Part shown: piece by piece, positions 52,771 through 61,366 of the stretch
How the letters are laid out: each line of letters starts with the position of its first letter
Numbering within the stretch: position 1 is the first letter of the stretch
Assembly: GCF_013426895.1 (NCBI RefSeq)
Contig: NZ_AP023177.1
Coordinates: 248,001 to 312,000 of the forward strand
DNA length: 64,000 bases
Source of the DNA: Paraburkholderia largidicola
GTDB lineage: Bacteria > Pseudomonadota > Gammaproteobacteria > Burkholderiales > Burkholderiaceae
Reading direction: 5' to 3'
Notes under the pieces: model-generated
What the model was told of the DNA's origin: nothing
What the model saw: the letters and a program-made list of their open reading frames with translations, nothing else
The model's database searches: none
Program-made: the position numbers and the translations under genes

Positions 52771-53773
52771 GACCGGCTCCTGCGGCCACGCCGTCAGTGC
52801 GTTCGATGCGTACCACGGCGGCCCGACTCCCCTCCTTTCCGCCCAGGCGCAGCTCGGCCGCTCCGAACAGCCGATCCACGATGTCGTAAGGCGCATGGAA
52901 ACGGTAGTTCACCAGCTCACCCTTGCCATCGGGGCCGACCACGAACAACGGCGGCAATTCGCCATGCGCGATGCCGGCAGGAAACTGGATATAGACGTGC
53001 AGCCCGTCGTCGAACGCGCGTACAGGTTTCCACGGTGGGCTGTCGCCCGTGATCGCGTAGCGGAAATGCAGTTGATCGAGCGACAGGCCTGAGGCCGCAG
53101 GCGTAACGGCATCCGCGGCCTGTGCCTGGGCCCGCAAGGCCAGCATCTGGTCCTTCGGATACTCCCACGAAACCGACGCCATCCAGGCCTTCGCGGTGGA
53201 CGTGAGTTCGAGCAGATAGGTGCGCCGGTTCGTCGTGATGACGAGATTCGTCTTGATCCCCGCGTGTACTGGCTTGACCATGACGGCCACGCGCCGGGTC
53301 GCCCCGCTGCCGCTCGCGGTGTCGCCCACGATCCACTGAACGGTATCTCCGGCCGCGACCGTCACCAGTTCCTCGCCCGGCTGCAAGCTGATGACGGTCA
53401 CGCGGCCAGGACTCGTGTAGACCTGATACAGCGCCCCGTCGGAAAACGGCCAGACCTGGATCGCATTGATGTAGCCATCGCGCGTCGGCACCACGCTCGC
53501 GTCGGCATTGGCCTGCTCAACGCGCGCTTTCGCATCTGCCGGCTCCGATGCCGGCTTCGCATCGAGGTTGCCCGGCAACGGCTTCATCTGATCGGGCAGC
53601 GGCAAAGGCTTGGGCACTTCGACTACCGCGACGGGTTTCGGCGGTTCGGGTAGCGGTTCGGCCTTCACGGATCCGTCCAGCGAGATCGCCGGCGGTGGCT
53701 TGCCTTGCGTGGCGCAACCAGCAAGGCCGCCCGTCAGGGCGAGAAAGGCAATGGCGGTGATCGACGGTTTCAT
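52757..53773 (-). CDS. trbG: Conjugal transfer protein TrbG (VirB9-like)
   Basis: 338 residues from the ATG at 53773 (overlapping trbF's stop); a longer open frame runs back through trbF. Lipoprotein-like signal with LTGGLAGCATQ, a proline-rich segment, then the VirB9 fold (VWPFSDGALYQVYTSPGRVTVISLQPGEEL ... DTVQWIVGDT) and LHFRYAITGDSPPWKPVRAFDDG. Forms the outer-membrane core complex with TrbI. Confidence 0.92.
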   Translation of the reverse strand: MKPSITAIAFLALTGGLAGCATQGKPPPAISLDGSVKAEPLPEPPKPVAVVEVPKPLPLPDQMKPLPGNLDAKPASEPADAKARVEQANADASVVPTRDGYINAIQVWPFSDGALYQVYTSPGRVTVISLQPGEELVTVAAGDTVQWIVGDTASGSGATRRVAVMVKPVHAGIKTNLVITTNRRTYLLELTSTAKAWMASVSWEYPKDQMLALRAQAQAADAVTPAASGLSLDQLHFRYAITGDSPPWKPVRAFDDGLHVYIQFPAGIAHGELPPLFVVGPDGKGELVNYRFHAPYDIVDRLFGAAELRLGGKEGSRAAVVRIERTDGVAAGAGHGHD

Positions 53774-54477
53774 GGCTTCTTCGCTCCTTCCGGTGTGTCC
53801 AGGTCGCGGCTCCAGGACAGCCCGTTGATGTAGATACCGAGGGGATTGCGGCGCACCTGCTGCTCGGTGCGCGGCGTCTGCATGACGAGGGTGAGCATCG
53901 CGGTCCAGTGCTCGGTGCCGGTCGGCGTGCCGTCGTTGAAGTGCTGTTCGGTCCAGCGCACCTGGAACGAGGTGTCGCTGACGCGCACCACACTGGTCAC
54001 GTCCACCGATGCGGAGTCCCGCCCGACATGGGCGAACGGATCGTGAGCACGCGCGTAATCGTTCAGCGTGGCCGCGCCCCGGTCGGTGGTGTAGCCGTAG
54101 GCTTCGAGCCAGTTCTGCCGCACGACTACCGGATCGATTGACAGCGAACGCACGTCGGTGATGAAGCGCGCCAGGTGATACGCGATCTGTGCATCGGTCG
54201 GCCGGTAAGGCGTGGCCGCCGCGCCGATCGCGCGGACCTGGCCCGTGTGATCGACCTCGACCACGTAGGGCGTGACGCGCGACCGGCCGCACTGCCAGAC
54301 GAGGCCCGCTGCCATCAGCAACGCGAGGCCCAGGCAGCCGAAGGCCATTAGCCGCCAGTTCTTCGCCTGCACGCGCGTGCTGCCGAGGCGTTCGTCCCAT
54401 ACCTGTGCGGCAGCCTGATAAGGCGTGGCGGGCGCAGGTGATTCGCTATAGCGCACGCCGGGTCGAGTGAAGCGCAT
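53770..54477 (-). CDS. trbF: Conjugal transfer protein TrbF (VirB8-like)
   Basis: 235 residues: N-terminal cytosolic part with NPYQAAAQVWDERLGS-like sequence (TPYQAAAQVWDERLGSTRVQ), one membrane helix (about 45-65) and a VirB8 periplasmic domain (PYVVEVDHTGQ, RPTDAQIAYHLARFITDVRSLSIDPVV). Inner-membrane scaffold of the type IV secretion system. Confidence 0.92.
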   Translation of the reverse strand: MRFTRPGVRYSESPAPATPYQAAAQVWDERLGSTRVQAKNWRLMAFGCLGLALLMAAGLVWQCGRSRVTPYVVEVDHTGQVRAIGAAATPYRPTDAQIAYHLARFITDVRSLSIDPVVVRQNWLEAYGYTTDRGAATLNDYARAHDPFAHVGRDSASVDVTSVVRVSDTSFQVRWTEQHFNDGTPTGTEHWTAMLTLVMQTPRTEQQVRRNPLGIYINGLSWSRDLDTPEGAKKP

Positions 54478-54489
54478 GGCTCGCCTCCC

Positions 54490-55789
54490 TTACTCGTTCG
54501 AGGAATCGTTGATGTCCGGCGCGACTCCGCTGCCGCCGTGATCGCCCGAGCGAACGACGTGCGCGGCGGTCGTTGCGCCATGCGTGATGTGTTGGCGCCG
54601 TTGCAGGCGCTTCGCCCAGTCAGGCGGCTTGCCAGCCGGCGATTCGTCATCGGCAGACGACGACGGCGTGGATGCGGTGCCTGCGGTTTCAGGCGAAGCG
54701 GACGACGCCCCAGTGCTTGCGCCGGTAGCAGGTGCGGCCTGCGCGCCGCTGCGCGCGGCGTTGGCGACGCCCGCGCCGAAAGCACGCGCGCCCGTCGCGC
54801 CGGATGCGGTTGCGCCTGCGCGGTAAGCCGACGCGGCACCGCTGGCGGCCCGAGCGGTGCCAAGCGCGCCGCGTGCAACGAGACGCGCGCCGGCGGCTAC
54901 CGCCGCGCCGCCCGTCGCAACGGCAGCACCGCCTGCGACGGCGAGGCCCGCTACGCCCAGCGCCGTGCCGGCGGCAGCGCCCGCGCCGAGCTGCGGCGCA
55001 CCGGACACCAGCCCGGTCGCAATGCCCGGCCCGAAGATGCCGAGTCCGAGCATCGTGAGCGAGGCAAGCATGATGGCGAGCGCGTGGTTCAGCGAGGGAT
55101 CGGTACCGGCTGGCATCTGGAACTGCCCAAAGATCGTCGAGCCAATGCCGACGATCACGGCGAGCACCAGCACCTTGATGCCAGACGACACCACGTTGCC
55201 GAGCACCTTTTCTGCGAGAAACGCGGTCCTGTTCCAGAGCGCGAACGGCACCAACACAAAGCCCGCGAGCGTGGTCAGCTTGAACTCGATCAGCGTTACG
55301 AAAAGCTGGACGGCCAGAATGAAGAAGCTGATGACCACGACGATCCAGGCGAGCAGCAGCACCACGATCATGTCGATGTTGCTGAAGACCGCTGTGATTC
55401 CGTTGGACATCGTGCCGACCTGTAGCAGGATCGGCTGTCCAGCCTGGACGCCAATCGCGGCCAGCCGCCCGGGTTGCAGGAAATTGCCGACACTGATCGA
55501 CGAGCCCGTCGCAAGCAGGCCGAGTCCCACGAACGAGCGGAACACGATACCCGCGAGCGCGTTGAAGTTACCGATGATGTAGGCGAAGGCACCAGTAGAG
55601 GGTCTTGCGAATCAGCTTAGCCAGCACTTCCTCGCCACCCATCGCCCAGAACAGGCCGGCGAGCGTCATGTCGATGACGATCAGCGTGGCCGAGAGATAC
55701 GCGACTTCGCCGTGCAGCAGGCCAAAGCCCGAGTCGATGTATTGCGAGAAGACAGTCAGGAACTGGTCGATGACGGAAAGATCGTTCAT
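54490..55789 (-). pseudogene. trbL: trbL (VirB6-like), one frameshift
   Basis: The ATG at 55789 starts MNDLSVIDQFLTVFSQYIDSGFGLLHGEV, a TrbL N terminus, and runs in frame to LAKLIRKTLYW near 55595, then into nonsense and a stop at 55568. A different frame continues AYIIGNFNALAGIVFRSFVGLGLLATG and runs to 54490 with the membrane core and the Ala/Gly/Ser-rich tail. One indel near 55590-55600 splits an otherwise complete protein of about 430 residues. TrbL forms the inner-membrane channel, so loss would block transfer; a sequencing error is the alternative. Confidence 0.8.
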
Positions 55790-56076
55790 GGCCGATCTCC
55801 TTGCGGTGCCTCGAAGCTCGCCGAGATCGGCTGCACGTCGGCGAGCGTCTGGTACTCGTTGACACCGCCCGGCCCCAAGAAGAAGCGTCGCGCATACGCT
55901 GCGTCCATCAGGCCGCACGTCGTGTAATCCGCGGATGGGTGTGCAACGGCACAACGATGGCGCAGCGCGTAAAGCCGCTGCGGATCGTGCGCGAGTGCGT
56001 CGACCGTCAACACCGGCCCATGCCGGCTGCAAGCAGTCAGCATGGCAATGATGGAAAGGACCAGTGCGCGGCACAT
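55786..56076 (-). CDS. trbK: TrbK-like entry-exclusion lipoprotein
   Basis: 96 residues. Lipoprotein signal SIIAMLTACSRHGP (lipobox cysteine at 16), then HDPQRLYALRHRCAVAHPSADYTTCGLMDAAYARRFF. The paired cysteines and R-F-type end resemble EexN/TrbK exclusion proteins, which stop a donor from receiving the same element. Sits between trbJ and trbL as expected; its stop overlaps the trbL start. Confidence 0.78.
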   Translation of the reverse strand: MCRALVLSIIAMLTACSRHGPVLTVDALAHDPQRLYALRHRCAVAHPSADYTTCGLMDAAYARRFFLGPGGVNEYQTLADVQPISASFEAPQGDRP

Positions 56077-56082
56077 GGCCCA

Positions 56083-56811
56083 TCAGTTCCCGTAGAAGCT
56101 CACCGACTGCGGCGTGTATTGCGGACCGCTGCCGATGAAGCGGGTACGGACCTGCTGCGCCTGCGCCTCGTCGGCCGCGGCACGCGCCTGGTCGAGCGCC
56201 GTGGCGCGCTGCTGCGACACAGTAAGCTGCTGTGACTGGATCGCCTGCCGCGCGATGAGCGCGAGCAACTGGTTCGTCGCCTGGCTCGCCTGCAACGCGC
56301 CGACCGCACCCTGGCTCTGTGTCACCAGGCTGCTCAACACCCCTTGATCGGACAGCAGGTTTTGCGCGGCCTGCGACTGCATCTGTGTCGAGGTCTGCAA
56401 TGCCTGTACCGAGGTTTGCCAGCGCGTCTGCGCATCCTGCACCATCTGCGCGTTGCTAGTGCCAGCGCCATAGGACGGCGGATACAGCCGGTTGAACGTA
56501 GCCTGTGATTGCGCGACGTTGAACGTGAGTCCCTGCGCCTGCGAGATCAACTGGTTCGTCGTCGCCAGCGTGGACAGCAACTGCGATAGCGAATTGAAAT
56601 TCAGGCTTGTGAGATTACGGCCCTGGTTGACCAGCATCGTCGCCTCGTTCTGCAACTGCTGGATCTGGTTGTCGATCTGTTGCAGTTCGCGCGCTGCAGT
56701 GAGCAGGTTCTGCGAATAGTTCGCCGCATCGAACACTGGCCACTGCGCAAAGCACGCGGACGACACCGACAGCAGTAAGGCCGTGACGATGGCCAGCGCG
56801 GTCTTTTTCAT
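56083..56811 (-). CDS. trbJ: Conjugal transfer protein TrbJ (VirB5-like)
   Basis: 242 residues. Signal peptide MKKTALAIVTALLLSVSSACFAQ, then a long glutamine-rich helical protein (YSQNLLTAARELQQIDNQIQQLQNEATMLVNQGRNLTSL), the minor pilin-like VirB5 type. Its C terminus, FIGSGPQYTPQSV, shares GPQYTP with the EexN lipoprotein at 63590. Overlaps the trbE stop by four bases. Confidence 0.9.
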   Translation of the reverse strand: MKKTALAIVTALLLSVSSACFAQWPVFDAANYSQNLLTAARELQQIDNQIQQLQNEATMLVNQGRNLTSLNFNSLSQLLSTLATTNQLISQAQGLTFNVAQSQATFNRLYPPSYGAGTSNAQMVQDAQTRWQTSVQALQTSTQMQSQAAQNLLSDQGVLSSLVTQSQGAVGALQASQATNQLLALIARQAIQSQQLTVSQQRATALDQARAAADEAQAQQVRTRFIGSGPQYTPQSVSFYGN

Positions 56812-59230
56812 GGCCGAATCCCTGTTGACGTGAGGTACGAAGGCATGAGATCTGCGGCCCAGTCGAGGCCGCTATGACGCAGCCACGCACCTGCGAAGCC
56901 GAGCGTGCCGGCGTTCAGCAGCACGCGGTCGATGTCCCGCTGGTCCTGCGGCGTGGACGCGCCGACGAATGCCAGCGTGGCCGGCCCTAGATCAAGGTCG
57001 AACAGGCGGTTGCCGAGGCGCGACTGGTAGTAGTAGTCACGCTTGGGTTCGGCGCTGGCGACGATCTCGATCTGCCGGCTGTTCAGGCCAAAGCCTTCGT
57101 AGATCGTGCGAATCTGCGGCTCGGCCGCCTGCGGGTTGGGCAGGAAGATGCGGCTCGCGCAGCTCTCGATGATCGCGGGTGCGATGCTCGAATCCTTGAT
57201 GTCGGCGAGCGACTGCGTGGCGAAGATCACCGACACGTTTTTCTTGCGCAGCGTCTTGAGCCACCGACGGATACGCGCGGCGAATATCGGGTCATCGAGG
57301 AACAGCCAGGACTCGTCGAGGATCAGCAGCGTCGGCGCACCGTCGAAACGCTCGTCGAAACGCGCGAACAGATAGCCGAGCACGGCAAGCACTGCCGCCT
57401 TGCTCGGCATTCCTCCATCTCGAAGCCCTGCACGTCGGCGCTGCCGAGCCGGTCATGGTCGGCATCGAGTAGCCGGCCGTGTGCGCCACCGAGCACGTAA
57501 GGCGCGAGTGCCTGGCGTAGCGCATTGGACTGGAGCAGCACCGACAGGCCCGTGAGCGTGCGCTGTTCGATGGGCGCACCTGCGAGACTGCCGAGTGCTG
57601 ACCATACGGCGGCCTTCTCATCGGGACCGACGGCTATCCCTTCTTGCAGCAGACGGCCTTCAACCCATTCAGCCGCCCAGGTGCAGTATCTTTCCCGGTC
57701 GATGAGCGCAAGCGGCTGGAATGCGATCGTGCCATCGGAGCCGAGGTCGTAGTGCTCGCCGCCGAGGCCGAGAATCGTGGCGCGCATCGAGCGGCCCATG
57801 TCGAAGGCGAAGATGCGCGAGCCGCGATAGCGGCGGAACTGCATCGCCAGCTTGGCGAGCAGTACCGACTTGCCCATGCCGGTCGGGCCGACCACGAGCG
57901 TATGGCCCACGTCGCCGATGTGCGTTACAAGGCGGAACGGCGTATCGCCGTCGGTGCGCGTGACGATGAGCGGCGGGCCGTCGAGATGTTTGTTCTTCTC
58001 CGGCCCGGCCCACACTGCCGACAGCGGCATCAGGTGCGCGAGGTTCAGCGTCGAAATGCTCGGCTGGCGGACGTTGGCGTAGGCGTGGCCGGGAATCGAC
58101 GATAGCCACGCTTCGACCGCATTGAGGGTTTCGGGGATCGTGACGAAACCGCGTCCCTGGATCGTCCGTTCGATCCTCCGCAGTTTTTCGTCGGCCGCTG
58201 CGGCGTCTGCATCCATGACCGTGACAGTCGCGGTCACGTAGCCGAACGCTACCTGATCGCTGCCTAGTTCCTGCAAGGCGGCGTCGGCATCCATCGCCTT
58301 GTTGCTCGCGTCCGTATCGACGAGTGGTGATTCCTGCTGGAAGATGGTTTCGCGCAGCAGTGCAATGACGTTCTTGCGCTTGGCGAACCATTGCCGACGC
58401 AAGCGCGTCAGCTCTTTCTCCGCTTCAGCCTTGTCCAGACAGAGGAATCGCGTGGACCAGCGATAGGCGAAACCTAGCCGGTTGAGGTCATCGAGCAGAC
58501 CAGGCCAGGTCGAAGTCGGAAAGCCGCGTACCGTGACGACGCGCAGGTGCTGGTCGCCGAGCATCGGCGCGAGGCCACCGATCAACGCCGAGTCGGCCAG
58601 CAGCGCATCGAGATGAAACGGTACTTCGGGCACACCGATGCGGTAGCGCCGCGTCGCGACGGTCGCGTGCAGGTACGTGAGCGTCTCGCTGTCATCCAGC
58701 CACATGATCTCGGGCATCACGCCGTCGAGCAGGTCGAACACACGGTCTGTCTCGGCGACGAAGGCGGCGAGCCGTTCGCGCCAGTCCACGCCGGACGTGG
58801 GCGTGTTCTCGTACAGTAGTTTCGCGGCGCGAGCGCGGGATTCCTCCGGCGGCAGGTACGCCATCGTCAGGTGATAGCCGCTCTCAAAGTGACTGCCAGC
58901 CAGCTCGAACGCGGCGCGGCGTTCCTCGTCTACCAGCCACGACAGCGCCTCGGGGAAGTTCGAGTGCGGATAGTCGGCCGCTGGCCGGCGTTCGGCGTCG
59001 ATGAACATGGCCCAGCCCGATCCCAGGCGGCGCAGCGCATTGTTGAGGCGCGCGGTCGTAGCGATCAGTTCGCCCTGTGTGGCGCTGTCGAGATCCGGCC
59101 CGCGAAAGCGTGCCGTGCGCTGGAAGCTGCCATCCTTGTTCAGCACCACGCCGGCCGCGATGAGGCCTGCCCACGGGAGCCAGTCGGCGAGCATGGCGGG
59201 ACGCTTACGGTATTCGGCGAGGTACAACAT
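56808..59230 (-). pseudogene. trbE: trbE (VirB4-like ATPase), one frameshift
   Basis: The first frame begins MLYLAEYRKRPAMLADWLPWAG at 59230. It contains the CagE/TrbE N-terminal domain, Walker A VVGPTGMGKSVLLAKL and VQGFEMEE, then turns to nonsense near 57408 and stops at 57323. The next frame resumes EMPSKAAVLAVLGYLFARFDERFDGAPTLLILDESWLFLDDP (Walker B) and ends at 56808. A single indel at about 57405-57412 therefore separates Walker A from Walker B in a protein that would otherwise have the full family length of about 805 residues. Confidence 0.85.
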
Positions 59231-59248
59231 GCGATTGTCTCCCGGTCC

Positions 59249-59518
59249 TCACACGTCCAGCAGCGACTTGTGTTTCAGGTGCCGCGCGAAAACCTGCATG
59301 AACTGCGGATCGACCTTTGCGCCCCATACCGCGAGCGAATGGCCGATCAGCCATAACGCAATGCCGGGGATCCACAGTTGCAGGCCCAATCCCACGGCGG
59401 CGGCCAGCGTGCCGTTGGCGATTGCCACGGTGCGCGGCGCACCGCCCATCAGGATCGGCTCGGTGAGCGACCGATGCAGCGGCACCTCGAAGCCCGGCAG
59501 GTCGGTAGCTGTGCTCAT
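59249..59518 (-). CDS. trbD: Conjugal transfer protein TrbD (VirB3-like)
   Basis: 89 residues with two adjacent membrane helices (AVGLGLQLWIPGIALWLIGH region) and an N-terminal PGFEVPLHRSLTEPILMGGAPR segment typical of VirB3/TrbD. It probably works with TrbE at the inner membrane. Overlaps the trbC stop by four bases. Confidence 0.9.
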   Translation of the reverse strand: MSTATDLPGFEVPLHRSLTEPILMGGAPRTVAIANGTLAAAVGLGLQLWIPGIALWLIGHSLAVWGAKVDPQFMQVFARHLKHKSLLDV

Positions 59519-59883
59519 ACGACGGCCCCGCCGGAAAAGCTAAAGAACGACAGGAAGAAGCTCGATGCGGCGAAGGCGATCGACAGCCCGAACACAATCT
59601 GGATGAGCCGTCGGAAGCCGCCGCTGGTGTCGCCAAACGCAAGCGTGAGGCCGGTCACGATGATGATGATGACCGCGATGATTTTGGCGACCGGCCCCTG
59701 GATGGAGTCAAGGATGGATTGCAATGGCGCTTCCCACGGCATGTTCGAGCCGCTGGCCTTCGCCGTGCTGGTCAACGCGATCGTCACCACTGCCAGCATC
59801 AGTCCTTGCAGCGTCGGCTGAACCAGGCTGCGAAGGCGTACAAGCGGATTTACTGAAAAGCGCAGAACATGGGCGTGGCTCAT
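59515..59883 (-). CDS. trbC: Conjugal pilin TrbC (VirB2-like)
   Basis: 122 residues: a long signal segment cleaved near STAKASG, then the pilin core MPWEAPLQSILDSIQGPVAKIIAVIIIIVTGLTLAFGDTSGGFRRLIQIVFGLSIAFAASSFF with two hydrophobic helices. It is the major subunit of the conjugative pilus. Confidence 0.92.
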   Translation of the reverse strand: MSHAHVLRFSVNPLVRLRSLVQPTLQGLMLAVVTIALTSTAKASGSNMPWEAPLQSILDSIQGPVAKIIAVIIIIVTGLTLAFGDTSGGFRRLIQIVFGLSIAFAASSFFLSFFSFSGGAVV

Positions 59884-60905
59884 AAGGATTCTCCAAGGGG
59901 AGGCGAAGAGGAGGCGGAACGTGACATCGGCGGCATGGCGTCGCGGAGCTGGTAGCCAACAGCATCAAACCCGGTCACTCGGGCGATGCGCTCGATGCGC
60001 CGATGGCGACCGCGGCCGGCGATGTGGATGACGACGTTGACTGCCTCCGCGATCAGCGCGCGCGGCGGGTTTACAGCCACTTCGAGGATGAGTTGTTCGA
60101 CGCGCAGCAACGCGCCCAGAGCGGAGCCGGCGTGGATCGTGGCGATGCCGCCGGGGTGCCCTGTGCCCCAGACCTTGATGAGATCCAGTGCCTCGCCGCC
60201 GCGCACCTCGCCGACGATTACGCGGTCAGGCCGCAGGCGCATCGTGGCGCGGACCAGTTCCGTCATCGACACGACGCCCGGGCGAGTACGCAGCGGTACG
60301 TGGTCTCGTGCCGTGCATTGCAATTCGATGGTGTCTTCGAGTACCAGCACGCGATCGCCGGTGACGGCGATCTCCGCGAGCAAGGCATTGGCGAGCGTGG
60401 TCTTTCCGGTACTGGTGCCGCCAGCGATCAGGATGTTCTGGCGCCCACGCACCGCGTCGCGCAAGAACTGCGCCTGTTTGACGGTCATCATGCCGTCGGC
60501 AATGTATCGTTCAAGCGGGATGACGCCGACCGCGCGCTTGCGCAGCGCGAAAGCCGGTCCCGGCGCGGCGGGCGGCAAAATGCCCTCGAAGCGTTCGCCG
60601 GTTTCCGGCAGTTCGGCGGTCAGAAGCGGCTGCCCGCGATGCACTTCAGCGCCGACATGCGCGGCGACCAGGCGGATGATGCGTTCGCCGTCTTCTTCGG
60701 ATAGCTCAGCACCCATCGGTGCGCGGCCCGACGACAGGCGGTCAATCCAGAGCGTGCGGTCGGGATTGAGCATGATTTCCACGACGTCCGGATCTTCGAG
60801 CGCGGCGGCAAGCAGCGGCCCCATCGCCGTGCGTAACATGCGGATGCGCCGGTCGAGCGACGTGCTGGCGAAGGATTGGGCGTGGCTGGAAATGAGTACG
60901 CTCAT
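59880..60905 (-). CDS. trbB: Conjugal transfer ATPase TrbB (VirB11-like)
   Basis: 341 residues. Walker A GGTSTGKTTLANAL (about residue 157), LEDTIELQCTARDHVPLRT, Walker B-type VIVGEVRGGEALDLIKVWGTGHPGG and a histidine in IATIHA. Hexameric traffic ATPase powering pilus assembly and substrate export at the inner-membrane face. Confidence 0.93.
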   Translation of the reverse strand: MSVLISSHAQSFASTSLDRRIRMLRTAMGPLLAAALEDPDVVEIMLNPDRTLWIDRLSSGRAPMGAELSEEDGERIIRLVAAHVGAEVHRGQPLLTAELPETGERFEGILPPAAPGPAFALRKRAVGVIPLERYIADGMMTVKQAQFLRDAVRGRQNILIAGGTSTGKTTLANALLAEIAVTGDRVLVLEDTIELQCTARDHVPLRTRPGVVSMTELVRATMRLRPDRVIVGEVRGGEALDLIKVWGTGHPGGIATIHAGSALGALLRVEQLILEVAVNPPRALIAEAVNVVIHIAGRGRHRRIERIARVTGFDAVGYQLRDAMPPMSRSASSSPPLGESL

Positions 60906-61366
60906 GAGGCACGCCCCTGTGCTTCGGCCTGCGCCGCCGCCTCGTCCAGCCGTGCGTCGTCAGGGTTCAGTTCCTCCACCACCTCGCGCACGAGGCTGCG
61001 GCCGCGCATCAGATGGCGGCCAAGCTGTTCGACGAACTGCTCGAAGCGCGCCCTGCCCTGCGCACGGGCCGCATCCTGATGGGCTTCGGGAACGGGCGTG
61101 CTGACCGTGAGGAAGTAGCGGACGAATAGCGCCAGCGTTTCGATCTCGATGTTCTGGTCACGCTCCAGCTTCTCGAACTGGCGAGAGAGCCGGTCGAGCC
61201 GTTTGGCAATCGCCGCCTCGCGCTGGTCGCCCGCATCGGGCGAAAGCCAAGACGCAAGTGCAGCCGCGACGATGGACGACTTCGACACGCCCTTCTTGGT
61301 CGCCAGTTCGTCGAGGCGTCGGGCGTGTTCGGACGGAATGAACAGATTGAGGCGATACTGAGTCAT
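60902..61366 (-). CDS. CopG/ribbon-helix-helix family protein
   Basis: 154 residues. The N-terminal MTQYRLNLFIPSEHARRLDELATKKGVSKSSIVAAALASWL is a ribbon-helix-helix DNA-binding fold. The rest is charged helix, possibly coiled coil (RLDRLSRQFEKLERDQNIEIETLALFVRYFL). Located between traG and trbB, coupled by overlaps at both ends. Probably an operon regulator or relaxosome accessory protein. Confidence 0.85.
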   Translation of the reverse strand: MTQYRLNLFIPSEHARRLDELATKKGVSKSSIVAAALASWLSPDAGDQREAAIAKRLDRLSRQFEKLERDQNIEIETLALFVRYFLTVSTPVPEAHQDAARAQGRARFEQFVEQLGRHLMRGRSLVREVVEELNPDDARLDEAAAQAEAQGRAS

